Positions 35,972 to 45,560 of a stretch of 64,000 nucleotides of DNA are shown here, in pieces. The notes under the pieces are model-generated. The model was not told where the DNA came from and ran no database searches. It worked only from the letters and a program-made list of their open reading frames with translations. Position 1 is the first letter of the stretch. Every line of letters starts with the position of its first letter. A program made the translations under genes and the position numbers. This DNA is from a bacterium Scap17 (lineage in GTDB: Bacteria; Pseudomonadota; Gammaproteobacteria; Pseudomonadales; Halomonadaceae): the NCBI GenBank assembly GCA_013376735.1, contig VINJ01000001.1, positions 2,976,001 to 3,040,000 of the forward strand, given 5' to 3'.

Positions 35972-36002
35972 CAGCCCGCTCCTCTTCTCGAGGGGCGGGC
36001 TG
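35972..36002 (+). terminator. Terminator of proS
   Basis: CAGCCCGCTCCTC pairs with GAGGGGCGGGCTG (one mismatch) around a TTCTC loop; TTTCTTT follows. Confidence 0.85.
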
Positions 36003-36093
36003 TTTCTTTACATGCATTCACCACGCGATCCGATTAACGTCAACGCCACTGGCACGGCATAATGACGCCATGACGGATACGCAAGGACTGCGC

Positions 36094-37026
36094 ATGACCC
36101 TCTCATCGACTTCTCCTGCAGTGCCGCCCGTGACAGGCGCTGCAGGCAATACCTCACGTCGTCGCCTGCGCCCGTGGCTGGCCGCTGTCCTGCTGACGCT
36201 GAGCGCCGCGTCTACCGGACTGACAAGCTCCCCGGTGCAGGCCGCCGCCGCGATCCCCGAGCATGGGCTGTCGCCGGGGCTGCGTGACAGCCTGCGCGAG
36301 GCCTTGGCCGAGCCCGAGGCCTTCGAGGACCCCATCGATGCTCTACACTGGGTATTGAGCATGCAGCAGCGGCTGGAGCGCTACATGCCCGACCGCGCCG
36401 CGCGCATCGACCTGCTGCGCAAGGTGCGCCGCGAAGCGACGCGCACAGGCCTGGCACCGGAGCTGATCCTGTCCGTCATCCAGGTCGAGAGCGCCTTCAA
36501 ACCCACTGCTGTCTCCCACGCCGGGGCGCGCGGTCTGATGCAGGTCATGCCGTTCTGGAAGCGTGAGATCGGCGAGCCCGACGACAACCTGCTCGATCAG
36601 GACACCAGCCTGCGCTACGGCGCCACCATCCTTGCCCACTACCTCAAGCGCGAGAAAGGCGACATCACCGATGCGCTGGCGCGCTACAACGGCAGCCTCG
36701 GCAAGACCTGGTACCCGGAGCGAGTGATGCGTGCCTGGACAACCCGCTGGTGGTATCAGCCGCCGGCGCCCTTCGTCGCCGAGCGCTCGCCCGAAGGCCT
36801 TGCCGACACCGCCGACGAAGACCTTGCCAAAACCGCCAACGAAGGCGCGTCACGCCGCACCGAGGCCAGCAACACTGAGCCCAGCCTCGAGCAAAGTGCT
36901 GGTGTTGAGCTAGATGAGGGTATCGAGCAACATACCGGCGCTGCGCAAGGCCCGGAGCCGCTCGCCGCCGAGGACACCTTCGACGGCCCTGCCAACCGCT
37001 CGCTGGCCGCCGGCGGCAGTCCCTGA
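36094..37026 (+). CDS. Lytic transglycosylase (SLT domain), exported
   Basis: 310 residues from the ATG at 36094, which has AAGGA 6 nt upstream; an in-frame ATG at 36070 lacks a site. A basic run (RRRLRPW) and hydrophobic stretch ending near SSPVQAAA form a signal peptide. The SLT/Goose-lysozyme-like domain follows, with catalytic E132 in VIQVESAFKPTAVS, then GLMQVMPFW and ALARYNGS. The C-terminal 90 residues are low-complexity (Thr/Glu/Ala-rich) and probably disordered. It cleaves peptidoglycan glycan strands in the periplasm. The gene stands alone. Confidence 0.88.
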   Translation: MTLSSTSPAVPPVTGAAGNTSRRRLRPWLAAVLLTLSAASTGLTSSPVQAAAAIPEHGLSPGLRDSLREALAEPEAFEDPIDALHWVLSMQQRLERYMPDRAARIDLLRKVRREATRTGLAPELILSVIQVESAFKPTAVSHAGARGLMQVMPFWKREIGEPDDNLLDQDTSLRYGATILAHYLKREKGDITDALARYNGSLGKTWYPERVMRAWTTRWWYQPPAPFVAERSPEGLADTADEDLAKTANEGASRRTEASNTEPSLEQSAGVELDEGIEQHTGAAQGPEPLAAEDTFDGPANRSLAAGGSP

Positions 37027-37106
37027 CAGGCTCTGACACGCCCGACAGCGCCTGACATGACCTACTGGCATGACAGCAGCTGTCGATGAGAAAAGCTGTA
37101 GACACG

Positions 37107-37142
37107 AAAAAGCCTCGCCCGGAATACCGGGCGAGGCTTTTT
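37107..37142. terminator. Bidirectional terminator between lytic transglycosylase and pckA
   Basis: AAAAAGCCTCGCCCGG-AATA-CCGGGCGAGGCTTTTT, a perfect 16-bp stem with A and T flanks serving both convergent genes. Confidence 0.92.
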
Positions 37143-37173
37143 GCTTACCGCTTGCGATCAATCCCGCTGATCG

Positions 37174-38733
37174 TCAGACCAGGGTCGGGCCTGCCGCGAT
37201 GATCGCCTCATCCACGCCGGCGAACTTCTTGAAGTTCTCGACGAACTTGGCTGACAGGTCACGCGCCTTGCTGTCGTAGGCGGCGCGATCTTCCCAGGTC
37301 TCACGCGGATCGAGCAGGCTGGAGTCGACACCCGGCACGCGCATCGGCACATCCAGGTTGAGCACGTCGATGTGACGCGTCTCGATGTCCGCCAGCGCAC
37401 CGTTCTGGATCGCGCTGATGATGCCGCGCGTGGTCGGGATGGAGAAGCGTGAGCCGCCCTCACCGTAGGAGCCACCGGTCCAGCCGGTATTGACCAGGTA
37501 GACGCGTGAACCGAAGGCCTCGATGCGCTTGACCAGCAGGTCAGCGTATTCACGTGCCGGACGCGGGAAGAACGGCGCGCCGAAGCAGGTGGAGAAGGTG
37601 GCTTCGAGACCGGCGGTGGAGCCCATCTCGGTGGAGCCGACCTTGGCGGTGTAGCCGGAGAGGAAGTGGTAGGCAGCGGCCTGCTTGCTGAGCACGGACA
37701 CCGGCGGCAGCACGCCGGACATGTCGCAGGTCAGGAATACGATGGCATTCGGCTCGCCGGCACGGTTTTCCGGCACACGCTTCTCGATGTGCTCCAGCGG
37801 GTAGGCGGCACGCGAGTTCTGGCTCAGACGGTCATCACCGTAATCCGCGCCACGACGGTCATCCAGCACCACGTTTTCCAGCACGGCACCGAACTTGATC
37901 GCGTTCCAGATCACCGGCTCGTTCTTCTCGGACAGGTCGATGCACTTGGCGTAGCAGCCGCCTTCGATGTTGAAGACGGTGCCTTCGCCCCAGCCATGCT
38001 CGTCGTCACCGATCAGGTAACGCGCCGGGTCGGCGGACAGGGTGGTCTTGCCGGTGCCGGACAGGCCGAAGAACAGCGTGGTCTCGCCGTCATCGCCGAC
38101 GTTGGCGGAGCAGTGCATCGGCAGCACGTCCTTTTCCGGCAGCAGGAAGTTCTGCACCGAGAACATGGCCTTCTTCATCTCACCGGCGTAACGCATGCCG
38201 GCCAGCAGGACGCGGCGACGCGCGAAGTTGATCAGCACGACGCCGTCGGAGTTGGTGCCATCACGCTCAGGCTCGCAGGTGAAGTGCGGCGCGTTGAGGA
38301 TGGTCCATTCACTCTTGTCCTTGGCATTGAAGCTGTCCGGACGCACGAACATGGTACGCGCGAACAGATTGTGCCAGGCCGTCTCGGTGGTCACGCGGAT
38401 CGGCAGGTAGTGCTCGAGATCAGCCCCGACATGCAGCTCGGAGACGAAGCTGTCGCGCTCGCCGAGGTAGTCCTCGACGCGCTCCCACAGGGCGTCGAAA
38501 CGCTCCGGGCTGAACGGGCGATTGACGCTGCCCCAGTCGATGGCGTCCGAGGTGGACGGCTCGTCGACGATGAAGCGGTCGTTCGGGGAGCGTCCGCTAC
38601 GGGTTCCCGTCTCCACGACCAGCGCGCCGTTGTCGGCCAGACGTCCTTCGCCGCGAGCCACTGCCAGCTCGATCAGCTCTGCGCTGCTGAGATTGGTGTG
38701 AGTGGTCACCGCACTGTCTTGATGCTTGCTCAT
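37174..38733 (-). CDS. pckA: Phosphoenolpyruvate carboxykinase (ATP)
   Basis: 519 residues. The kinase-1a P-loop [13 protein letters not shown], the upstream [15 protein letters not shown] substrate-binding segment, and the metal/oxaloacetate site around GDDEHGW and NIEGGCYAK define the ATP-dependent enzyme. It converts oxaloacetate to PEP in gluconeogenesis, which is needed for growth on taurine-derived acetyl units and organic acids. GGAG lies 6 nt before the ATG. It lies next to hslO-hslR-yrfG as in enterics. The 309-bp upstream gap (38734-39042) shows no gene or clear operator. Confidence 0.96.
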   Translation of the reverse strand: MSKHQDSAVTTHTNLSSAELIELAVARGEGRLADNGALVVETGTRSGRSPNDRFIVDEPSTSDAIDWGSVNRPFSPERFDALWERVEDYLGERDSFVSELHVGADLEHYLPIRVTTETAWHNLFARTMFVRPDSFNAKDKSEWTILNAPHFTCEPERDGTNSDGVVLINFARRRVLLAGMRYAGEMKKAMFSVQNFLLPEKDVLPMHCSANVGDDGETTLFFGLSGTGKTTLSADPARYLIGDDEHGWGEGTVFNIEGGCYAKCIDLSEKNEPVIWNAIKFGAVLENVVLDDRRGADYGDDRLSQNSRAAYPLEHIEKRVPENRAGEPNAIVFLTCDMSGVLPPVSVLSKQAAAYHFLSGYTAKVGSTEMGSTAGLEATFSTCFGAPFFPRPAREYADLLVKRIEAFGSRVYLVNTGWTGGSYGEGGSRFSIPTTRGIISAIQNGALADIETRHIDVLNLDVPMRVPGVDSSLLDPRETWEDRAAYDSKARDLSAKFVENFKKFAGVDEAIIAAGPTLV

Positions 38734-39042
38734 TCGCGTCTCCGCGGCTCAGGGCCGCCCTCTCTCTTGATGGCTGAAGCCAGATGCCCGAGGTACATGC
38801 CACAGGCTTATTTTGTGATCGATCGTTGCTGCCCGATCGCGCATGACGGCATGCCATGACACCGTCGATACCACCGGCACAGGGCATCCGGCCCTGTACT
38901 GGCAAGGCATTATGGCAAAAAGGGTGTCGGGCGGAAACGCCCATTGTTGCAACACCTTGGCGCAGGCGCCGCCGCCTGACAGACGACGATATGTCAGACA
39001 ATCATCGTCCCTGGGGCCAGTCGCCGGCGCATTGGGAAAAGC

Positions 39043-39972
39043 TCAATGCACGACGGGACTTTCGGCGCCAGGATCTTCGATGATCGCTTCCACTTCCGCG
39101 GCACTGAAGGAATAGCGGGTATGACAGAAGTGACACTGGGTGGCCAGTTCGCCCTGCTCGGCGACGATCTGACGCAGCTCGTCGGCGGCGATGCTGTGCA
39201 GGGCAGCGCCCAGACGCTCGCGCGAACAGGTGCAGCCGAAACGCAGCGCCTTGGGCTCATAGATGCGCACGGTTTCTTCGTGATAGAGACGATGCAGCAC
39301 TTCCTGCTGGTCCAGCGTCAGCAGCTCCTCGGCCTTGAGGGTCTCGGCCAGGTGCACGACGCGCTCCCAGGCATCCGGGTCCTTGTTGGCGTCATCGTTG
39401 GGCAGCTGCTGCAGCAGCACGCCGCCGGTGCGCTTGCCATCGGCCATCAGCCACAGGCGGGTCGGCAGCTGCTCTGACTGACTGAAGTAACTCTCCAGAC
39501 AGCCGGCGAGGCTGTCCTGATCGATGGCCACGATGCCCTGATAGCGCTTGCCTTCGCGCGGGTCGAGGGTGATCACGATCTGGCCCTGGCCAACTAGCTC
39601 CTGCAGACTGGACTCTTCCGTCGGCAACACCGCTTCATCGCCGAGACGTGCGATGGCACGCAGCTCACCGCCGGGGTTCGACTCGGCCATCAGCTGGCGC
39701 ACGATACCGGTGCCGCGCACTTCCAGCGTCATGGTGCCATCGAGCTTGATGGTCTCGGTCAGCAGCGCCACGGCCGCCAGCATCTCTCCCAGCTGGCGCG
39801 AGATGGCCTGTGGGTAGGAGTGACGATCGAGCACCTCGGCGTAGGCCTTGTCGAGTGTAACGATCTCGCCACGCACGTTGGTGGCATCGAACAGGAAGCG
39901 CTGGATCTGATCGAAGCTCGGCGCGGCCGCTTCGTCAGCTGAATGGGTATCTTGCATGTCGTGTTCGCTCAT
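39043..39972 (-). CDS. hslO: Hsp33 redox-regulated chaperone
   Basis: 309 residues. The C-terminal zinc centre is complete: FGCTCSRER (CxC) and [11 protein letters not shown] (CxxC). The N-terminal domain shows the [18 protein letters not shown] start and the [11 protein letters not shown] segment of Hsp33. Oxidation releases the zinc and turns on holdase activity. GAGG lies 7 nt before the ATG. It is followed by pckA and preceded by hslR at a 139-bp distance, the conserved hslO-hslR-yrfG neighbourhood. Confidence 0.95.
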   Translation of the reverse strand: MSEHDMQDTHSADEAAAPSFDQIQRFLFDATNVRGEIVTLDKAYAEVLDRHSYPQAISRQLGEMLAAVALLTETIKLDGTMTLEVRGTGIVRQLMAESNPGGELRAIARLGDEAVLPTEESSLQELVGQGQIVITLDPREGKRYQGIVAIDQDSLAGCLESYFSQSEQLPTRLWLMADGKRTGGVLLQQLPNDDANKDPDAWERVVHLAETLKAEELLTLDQQEVLHRLYHEETVRIYEPKALRFGCTCSRERLGAALHSIAADELRQIVAEQGELATQCHFCHTRYSFSAAEVEAIIEDPGAESPVVH

Positions 39973-40111
39973 TGAGGGACCTCAAGGCAGGCGTGAAGGG
40001 AGAGCGCACAAGCGCCCCCTTGTCAGGCCGCCAACAACGATGTGCTGACACACATCGGTATGGAAATTCTGCCGGTCGGTGCAACTGCACCCGGCGGTGA
40101 CTGACGCTGGC

Positions 40112-40504
40112 TCAGCTATCGGCATCCTGACGCTGGAAGCGATGGATGTTGCGACGCTGTTTCTTGTCAGGGCGGCCGGGAGGCGGCGTCATGCCCTGAT
40201 TGCCGAGGCGACGCGTCTCGGCCTCACGCTCACGGCGCTCGCGGGACTCCTGCGTCTCCTGATAGAGCTTCTGGGCCTCGGGCGCGCCACGGCGCTGGTC
40301 GCTGAGGGCCAGCACCTCGATGACGAGGCGATCCCAGCCCTGCGGCACCTCGATCACGGCGCCGATCTCGACGGTCTTGGAGGTTTTCACCTTGCCGCCG
40401 TTGTACTGGATCTTGCCGCCTTCGATGGCCTTCTTGGCCATGCCACGCGTCTTGAAGAAGCGCGCTGCCCACAACCACTTGTCGATACGTACCTGATCGC
40501 TCAT
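40112..40504 (-). CDS. hslR: Hsp15, S4-domain ribosome-associated heat-shock protein
   Basis: 130 residues. The S4 RNA-binding domain covers about 6-70 (RIDKWLWAARFFKTRGMAKKAIEGGKIQYNGGKVKTSK), followed by a basic, Arg/Glu-rich C-terminal helix. Hsp15 binds 50S subunits carrying stalled nascent chains and helps recycle them. Its ATG overlaps the yrfG stop by 4 bp, so the two are translationally coupled. Confidence 0.93.
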   Translation of the reverse strand: MSDQVRIDKWLWAARFFKTRGMAKKAIEGGKIQYNGGKVKTSKTVEIGAVIEVPQGWDRLVIEVLALSDQRRGAPEAQKLYQETQESRERREREAETRRLGNQGMTPPPGRPDKKQRRNIHRFQRQDADS

Positions 40505-41211
40505 GTCGCCTCCTCGCCCTCCCCGTCGCTCGAGACTCCGGCATTGGCCACCTCGGGCCCCGCGCCTTGTGTCAGCACTGCAAAGCCGTCCAGGCCGTGC
40601 ACACGTTCGAAATCACGCGCAGGGCGCTTCGAATCCGGCTGACGCACGCCCAGCAGATGGGCAATGCCATAGGTGTGGGCACTTTCCAGCACCTGCGGAT
40701 TGTCATCGATGAACAGGGTACGCGCCGGATCGAAGGGCTCGATCTCGTTGAGCTTGTGCCAGAAGGCCTGCTCTTCCTTGGCGTGACCCAGATCCGCGGA
40801 CGACACCACGGCGTCGAAGTAGTCGCCCATGCCGGTCAGCGCGAACTTGAGATCGATGCCATGACGGTCGGCGTTGGTCGCCAGCACCACGCGTTGCGGC
40901 TGATCGCGCAGCCAGGCGAGGAAGTCCTCGGCCTCATGGCGATAGCCGATCAGATGCTGCACTTCACGCTTCAGGGCGACGACGTCGAGCTCGAGCTCAC
41001 GGCTCCAGTAATCGAGGCTGTACCAGTTGAGCGTGCCGGACTCGCTGATGATGCGCGCCTTGAGATCGGCCTGCAGCGCCTCATCGAGTCGGTGCAGCTC
41101 GCAATAGCGCCTGGGGAGGTGTTCGAGCCAGAAGTGGCTGTCGAAGTGAAGGTCAAGCAGAGTGCCGTCCATGTCCAACAGCACGGTGTCGATAGTGTTC
41201 CAGTCAAGCAT
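40501..41211 (-). CDS. yrfG: HAD-family GMP/IMP 5'-nucleotidase YrfG
   Basis: 236 residues with the HAD motifs DMDGTLLDLHFD (motif I nucleophile Asp), VVLATNADRHGI (motif II), K at the AKEEQAFW motif III and FIDDNPQVLESA (motif IV). The large DSHFWLEHLPRRYCELH cap start is characteristic of YrfG. It dephosphorylates purine nucleotides such as GMP and IMP. It is the first gene of the yrfG-hslR unit and is divergent from nudE, as in enteric bacteria. Confidence 0.92.
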   Translation of the reverse strand: MLDWNTIDTVLLDMDGTLLDLHFDSHFWLEHLPRRYCELHRLDEALQADLKARIISESGTLNWYSLDYWSRELELDVVALKREVQHLIGYRHEAEDFLAWLRDQPQRVVLATNADRHGIDLKFALTGMGDYFDAVVSSADLGHAKEEQAFWHKLNEIEPFDPARTLFIDDNPQVLESAHTYGIAHLLGVRQPDSKRPARDFERVHGLDGFAVLTQGAGPEVANAGVSSDGEGEEAT

Positions 41212-41379
41212 CGGGTTCTGTCAGCCAGAGGGAAATTTGGCCTCATAGTGTAAAGCATGGCCCACGGGCGCGCATGTGCATCGAGGGGGGATGGCGGCTT
41301 GTGATTGCCCCGCTCGCGGCGGCCTGCCACGATGAGCGACAGTATTCTCTCTTCTCATACTGCCTCGCGAGGACTTGCG

Positions 41380-42009
41380 ATGGATGATGCGCCAGATACC
41401 GTTCACCCGACCATGAATCAATCAGACGCCAGCCACACGCTGACGCCGCCGCGGATCGACTCACGCCGCGAGGTCGCTCGCTCGCGCCTGTTCGCCGTCG
41501 AGGCGCTGGAGTTGACCTTTTCCAATGGCGCCACCCGCAGCTTCGAGCGCCTCAAGAGCGGCGGTCACGGCGCGGTGATGATCGTCGCCATGCCCGACCC
41601 CGACCACGTGCTGATGATCCGCGAATATGCCGCTGGCCCTGAGCAATATGTGCTGACTCTGCCCAAGGGACTGATCGACCCGGGCGAGGACCCGGTGACC
41701 GCCGCCAATCGCGAATTGATGGAAGAATGCGGTTATGCCGCACACAACATCGAACCACTGGCCGAACTGAGCCTGGCGCCCAACTACATGGATCACCGCA
41801 TGAACGTGATGCTGGCGCGCGATCTGTTCGAAAAGCGCCTGCCGGGCGATGAACCGGAACCGCTGGTCGTCGAGCGCCACCGCCTCGATGAGCTGCCGGC
41901 GCTGCTGGCGCGTGAGGACTTCCACGAGGCGCGTGCGGTCGCGGCGCTGTTCATGGCCCGCGAACGCCTGCTGGCCGGGGAAGATACCTACAGCCCTCGC
42001 TGGTGGTAA
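41380..42009 (+). CDS. nudE: ADP compounds hydrolase NudE
   Basis: 209 residues from the ATG at 41380, which has GAGGA 6 nt upstream; earlier in-frame ATGs exist without a site. The Nudix box GX5EX7REUXEEXGU is complete in GLIDPGEDPVTAANRELMEE followed by CGY. The ARSRLFAVEALELTFSNGA start and position next to yrfG point to NudE, which hydrolyses ADP-ribose, Ap3A and NADH. Confidence 0.92.
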   Translation: MDDAPDTVHPTMNQSDASHTLTPPRIDSRREVARSRLFAVEALELTFSNGATRSFERLKSGGHGAVMIVAMPDPDHVLMIREYAAGPEQYVLTLPKGLIDPGEDPVTAANRELMEECGYAAHNIEPLAELSLAPNYMDHRMNVMLARDLFEKRLPGDEPEPLVVERHRLDELPALLAREDFHEARAVAALFMARERLLAGEDTYSPRWW

Positions 42010-42100
42010 GGACTTGGTGGCAAGCGCCGATGACAAGCACCTGAGGGGCCAGCCCCCTCTTTCCTGCCCCCTCACCCCCTGCTTTGCATGCCCCAATACG

Positions 42101-42134
42101 ACGACAAGCCCCCGCCAAGGCGGGGGCTTGTCGT
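42101..42134. terminator. Bidirectional terminator, nudE/exported repeat protein
   Basis: A perfect 16-bp stem (42101-42116 with 42119-42134) with a two-base AA loop. It starts ACGACAAGCCCC and ends GGGGCTTGTCGT, followed by TTC. It shares its lower stem with three other hairpins in the window. Confidence 0.88.
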
Positions 42135-42233
42135 TTCACTCGCGATGCGCTCAAGCAAGTCGTGCTGGCGACTCGTTCAGGCACCGCAAGATCCATTGCG
42201 GGTCTGGCCTGAGACCAGACCGTCAAGACATGC

Positions 42234-42593
42234 TTATTCAGTCTTCATGCTGCCATCGGCGGTATTGGCCGAACCGGATTCCGGGCTGACGCCCATGTGG
42301 TCTTCACCCTTGTCCATGACCTTGCCGTGCTTGGCGGACTCAGGCTGGGCCGTGCCGCCTTCCACCATCATGGAATCCTTCTTGGTGTTGGCAGAACCAC
42401 TCTCGGTATTGCGTTCGCTATCGTGATGCACCTTGCCACCTTCATGACCCGCAGCGGTACCACCCTCTACCTTGGTGGAGTGGGCGCCAGTGTTGGCGGA
42501 ACCGGTGTTGCTGGATTCGTGGTGATCGGCAAAGGCAGCAGTGGTCGGCAGTGCCAGGGCAGTCGCGAAAAGTGCAGCAGTCAGCTTCTTCAT
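42234..42593 (-). CDS. Small exported protein with three SANT-type repeats
   Basis: 119 residues from the ATG at 42593, with GGAGG 7 nt upstream. The N-terminus is a textbook signal peptide (KK, then LTAALFATALALPTTAAFA, cut before DHHESS). The mature part is a hydrophilic, His/Gly/Ser/Glu-rich, probably disordered chain with three imperfect repeats: SANTGAHSTKVEGGTA, SANTKKDSMMVEGGTA and SANTADGSMKTE, linked by charged GGKVHHDSE and HGKVMDKGEDH spacers. I do not recognise a named family. Periplasmic or secreted; metal binding or a desiccation/osmotic role are guesses only. Confidence 0.75.
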   Translation of the reverse strand: MKKLTAALFATALALPTTAAFADHHESSNTGSANTGAHSTKVEGGTAAGHEGGKVHHDSERNTESGSANTKKDSMMVEGGTAQPESAKHGKVMDKGEDHMGVSPESGSANTADGSMKTE

Positions 42594-43240
42594 GATCCAT
42601 CCTCCAGTAGCGGTCTGTTGCAAGAGACGAGCAGATGATTCGCTCGGCCGTTGCCGGTAAGCCTTCAAGAATCTCGAGACTGGATGTCTCGAGTTCCAGG
42701 CTCCACAAGACATTCCTGCTTATCTCAACGACGTCTTGTGGTACTGCGTAAAATCCTTGCGGCGCATGTATCGACCCTCTCCTGCGCGTCGGCTGCTTGT
42801 CGGAGCATTCTTCAAAAAACGTCACCAGAGTTGTACCCGAACCTGATGATGTCATTCTTGACGAAAACCTCAATCTGCCGAGACGTGTTGCGTCACATGC
42901 GCCCTGATGCCTAAAGATATGGAACTAAGGGGCCGAACTTTCAAGCAGAGAAGGGAAAGAAAAATATCTTTCTTCCAGATTTCCTATACAAGAGTGAGAT
43001 ATCGACTCGCGTTTAATTAGCGCCCATATAGGCTGCTGGCCACTCATCAGGCGGTTTTTTCACGCATCGATTGTCTGACGCCATGCGTCAAGTGGCGCAA
43101 GATGGCTTGCAGCATTTTACTCAACGAAACATTTTGTAACCCTACAGTTCCATGACATCGCCCATCTCTGCGGTCATCGGCAGTGGTCGCCACACCTCCT
43201 TCTGCATGCACCGCCACCACCTGAATGACAGGAGACTCAC
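42594..43240. other. 647-bp intergenic region with two leader hairpins
   Basis: No ORF is supported. Two inverted repeats lie just upstream of the exported repeat-protein gene: CTCGAGAC/GTCTCGAG (42673-42693) and CCACAAGAC/GTCTTGTGG (42703-42741). The stretch from about 42940 to 43030 is AT-rich and may contain promoters; nothing else is recognisable. Confidence 0.6.
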
Positions 43241-44752
43241 ATGCCAGACGTGCTGATCGGGGGGCTCGCAGGACAGGGACCCAAGGGTCACATCACGCTA
43301 GCCGGGGCACTGGCCAATCGTCACGGCCTGGTCGCCGGTGCGACAGGTACCGGCAAGACCGTCACGTTGCAGGTGCTGGCAGAAGAGTTTTCGCGCATGG
43401 GAGTGCCGGTGTTCACCGCCGACGTCAAGGGTGACCTCTCCGGTATCGCCGCGGCGGGTGCCGCGCATCCACGCGTCGATGACCGCCTCGCCAGCCTCGG
43501 CATCAATGACTGGCAGCCTCAGGCCGCGCCCGTCAGGCTGTGGGATCTGTTCGGCAAGAGCGGACATGCGGTGCGCGCCAGCGTGGCTTCCATGGGGCCT
43601 GAGCTGATGTCGACCCTGCTGGAATTGAACGACACCCAGAGTGGCCTGATGCACCTGGCCTTCGATCATGCCGAGCGTGAAGGGCTGGAGCTGATCGACC
43701 TCAAGGACCTGATCAGCCTGCTCAAGCATATCGAGCGTGAACGCGAAGCCTTTGAGGAGCGCTACGGCAGCGTCAGCCCCCAGAGCCTCGGTGCCATGCT
43801 GCGCCGAGTGCATGTGCTGGCCACCCAGGGCGGCGAGCGCTTCTTCGCCGAACCCGCGCTCGACATCCATGACATGCTGGCGACCACGGGCGAGGGAGAC
43901 CAGACACGCGGCTTCATCAATCTGCTCGATGGGCGTGAATTGATGCAAAGCCCACGCCTCTATACCACCTTCCTGCTGTGGTTCCTGTCGACGCTCTTTC
44001 GCACCCTCCCCGAACGCGGCGATGCCGACCGCCCGGTGCTGGTGTTCTTCTTCGACGAGGCCCACTTGCTGTTCGATGCCGCTCCCAAGGCATTGCTCGA
44101 GCGCCTCGAGCAGACGGTGCGCCTGATTCGCTCCAAGGGAGTCGGCGTCTACTTCGTGACCCAATCCCCCGCCGACATCCCCGATGACGTGCTCGGCCAG
44201 CTGGGCAACCGGATCCAGCATGCCCTGCGTGCCTTCACTCCACGCGACCAGAAGGCCGTCAAGACCGCTGCCGAGACCTTCCGCCCCAACCCGACCCTCG
44301 ATACGGCTCAGGTGATCACGGAACTTGGTGTGGGCGAGGCACTGGTCTCGGTGCTCGACAACAAGGGTACGCCCACCCAGGTGGAGCGCACCTTGATCGC
44401 GCCGCCGCGTGGGCGGATCGGCCCGTTGAGTGACAGCGAGCGCGCAGCGCTGCTGGCAAGCTCATCACTGGCCGGTCGCTACGATGAGGTGATAGACCGT
44501 GAATCGGCTCACGAGCGCCTCGAGGCGCAACTGACGAGCTCGGCGACAGCCCAGGTTCGGACGGAGGAGACGCCAGCCGCGACGCCTGACATCGAGCAAA
44601 CAAGTCCGGTGGCCGAAAGCGCCCCACGCAAAGGCGGCAGACAGCGTCAAGGCATCATCGAAACTCTGCTCAAGTCCGTGATGCGCGCCTTGGGATCGCA
44701 ACTGGGACGGACCCTGATTCGCAGCCTGCTGCGCTCCTTCACTCGCCGCTGA
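43241..44752 (+). CDS. yjgR: HerA-like ATPase, DUF853/YjgR family
   Basis: 503 residues. Walker A is GATGTGKT at 33-40 within HGLVAGATGTGKTVTLQVLAEEF; Walker B is FFDEAHLLFD near residue 270; then VYFVTQSPADIPDDVLGQLGNRIQHALRAFTP. These are hallmarks of the YjgR/DUF853 branch of HerA-FtsK ATPases. Members are DNA-translocase-like by fold, but their cellular role is unsettled. The tail after about 430 is low-complexity and ends in a basic amphipathic stretch. There is no NurA-type nuclease next door, so it is a stand-alone gene. Confidence 0.88.
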   Translation: MPDVLIGGLAGQGPKGHITLAGALANRHGLVAGATGTGKTVTLQVLAEEFSRMGVPVFTADVKGDLSGIAAAGAAHPRVDDRLASLGINDWQPQAAPVRLWDLFGKSGHAVRASVASMGPELMSTLLELNDTQSGLMHLAFDHAEREGLELIDLKDLISLLKHIEREREAFEERYGSVSPQSLGAMLRRVHVLATQGGERFFAEPALDIHDMLATTGEGDQTRGFINLLDGRELMQSPRLYTTFLLWFLSTLFRTLPERGDADRPVLVFFFDEAHLLFDAAPKALLERLEQTVRLIRSKGVGVYFVTQSPADIPDDVLGQLGNRIQHALRAFTPRDQKAVKTAAETFRPNPTLDTAQVITELGVGEALVSVLDNKGTPTQVERTLIAPPRGRIGPLSDSERAALLASSSLAGRYDEVIDRESAHERLEAQLTSSATAQVRTEETPAATPDIEQTSPVAESAPRKGGRQRQGIIETLLKSVMRALGSQLGRTLIRSLLRSFTRR

Positions 44753-44863
44753 GGCTCGCTGCTTTCAGTCTGACACCACGCCAACAGCCTGAGGCGCTCC
44801 TTGGCAAATAGACGCTTCCCCCGACAATCAAGCTCTCGAGACTGAGAGGCTCACCCTTCACGA

Positions 44864-44913
44864 AAAGCAGGACATCACCCATGGGAATTTGACCATGGGT
44901 GATGTCCTGCTTT
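44864..44913 (+). terminator. Perfect 21-bp hairpin downstream of yjgR
   Basis: Arms 44864-44884 and 44893-44913 are exactly complementary (the left arm starts AAAGCAGGACATCACCC) with a GAATTTGA loop; the right arm ends TTT. About 110 bp after the yjgR stop. Confidence 0.8.
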
Positions 44914-45055
44914 CGCTATCCAAGGCTGCTGACATCATATCGTCGCGCAAACTTCATTCGCTCTCGGCAAGGAGACGCCATACTGATGTTTGCTGCTTAT
45001 CGGCAGCACACCATGACACACACTCGATTGCCACTACTCTCGGGGAGACTTGACG

Positions 45056-45178
45056 ATGTGCATGAGCAATGAAGCATTGGAATTGTGGCTGAACGACAAC
45101 TGGTTCTCGATTGAACTGGCGTTGGAAGCCATCGAAATGGAAGCGACAGCGGAACCTCAGCTGGCCGAAGCCGCCTGA
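45056..45178 (+). CDS. Small ORF, 40 residues, unknown function
   Basis: ATG at 45056 with GGGGAG 8 nt upstream; it reads to a TGA at 45176. The product begins MCMSNEALELWLNDNW, continues FSIELALEAIEMEA and ends in an Ala/Glu-rich tail. It is acidic, predicted helical, and has no signal peptide or cysteine pair. A strong terminator follows about 155 bp later. It is the only ORF in the 44753-45560 gap with a good ribosome-binding site and plausible codon use. I know no family for it. Confidence 0.5.
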   Translation: MCMSNEALELWLNDNWFSIELALEAIEMEATAEPQLAEAA

Positions 45179-45331
45179 GCCAGGAGCGTTACGCATGACA
45201 ACAGCGGGATCCTGCCGGCCCCATCGGTGACACCAGGTGTGAACGGCACAGGACCCGGATTACAGGACAAGCGGCACACAGACTCTGCCACGCATGGCGA
45301 TGCATCATGGTGGGCAGAGAAAGAACTTGTC

Positions 45332-45376
45332 GGGGAGGCCGTCGATCAGCCATCGACCGGCCTCCCCGTTTCTTTT
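45332..45376 (+). terminator. Terminator downstream of the 40-residue ORF
   Basis: GGGGAGGCCGTCGAT pairs with ATCGACCGGCCTCCCC (one bulged base) around CAGCC, followed by GTTTCTTTT. It indicates a transcript ending here that is not yjgR, whose own hairpin is at 44864-44913. Confidence 0.82.
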
Positions 45377-45560
45377 GTACCACCAGATTCACGACCTGGC
45401 GCGCCTCTAGTCCAGTCACACCTCGAAAGGCGCCGTCATTCTTACGTATATAAACAGTTGATTATCTTCTCCAGTAAAACACCCATTCATCGCTCCGAGC
45501 CAGCATAATCGATGTATGGCCATTCCCCTCTCCCCGCAACATGCAAGATAAGGATGTCAC

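Noticed and set aside
45227-45508. 93-residue plus-strand ORF and an opposing 76-residue ORF at 45189-45419
   Set aside because: Both overlap the terminator at 45332-45376, lack ribosome-binding sites and have no recognisable domain.
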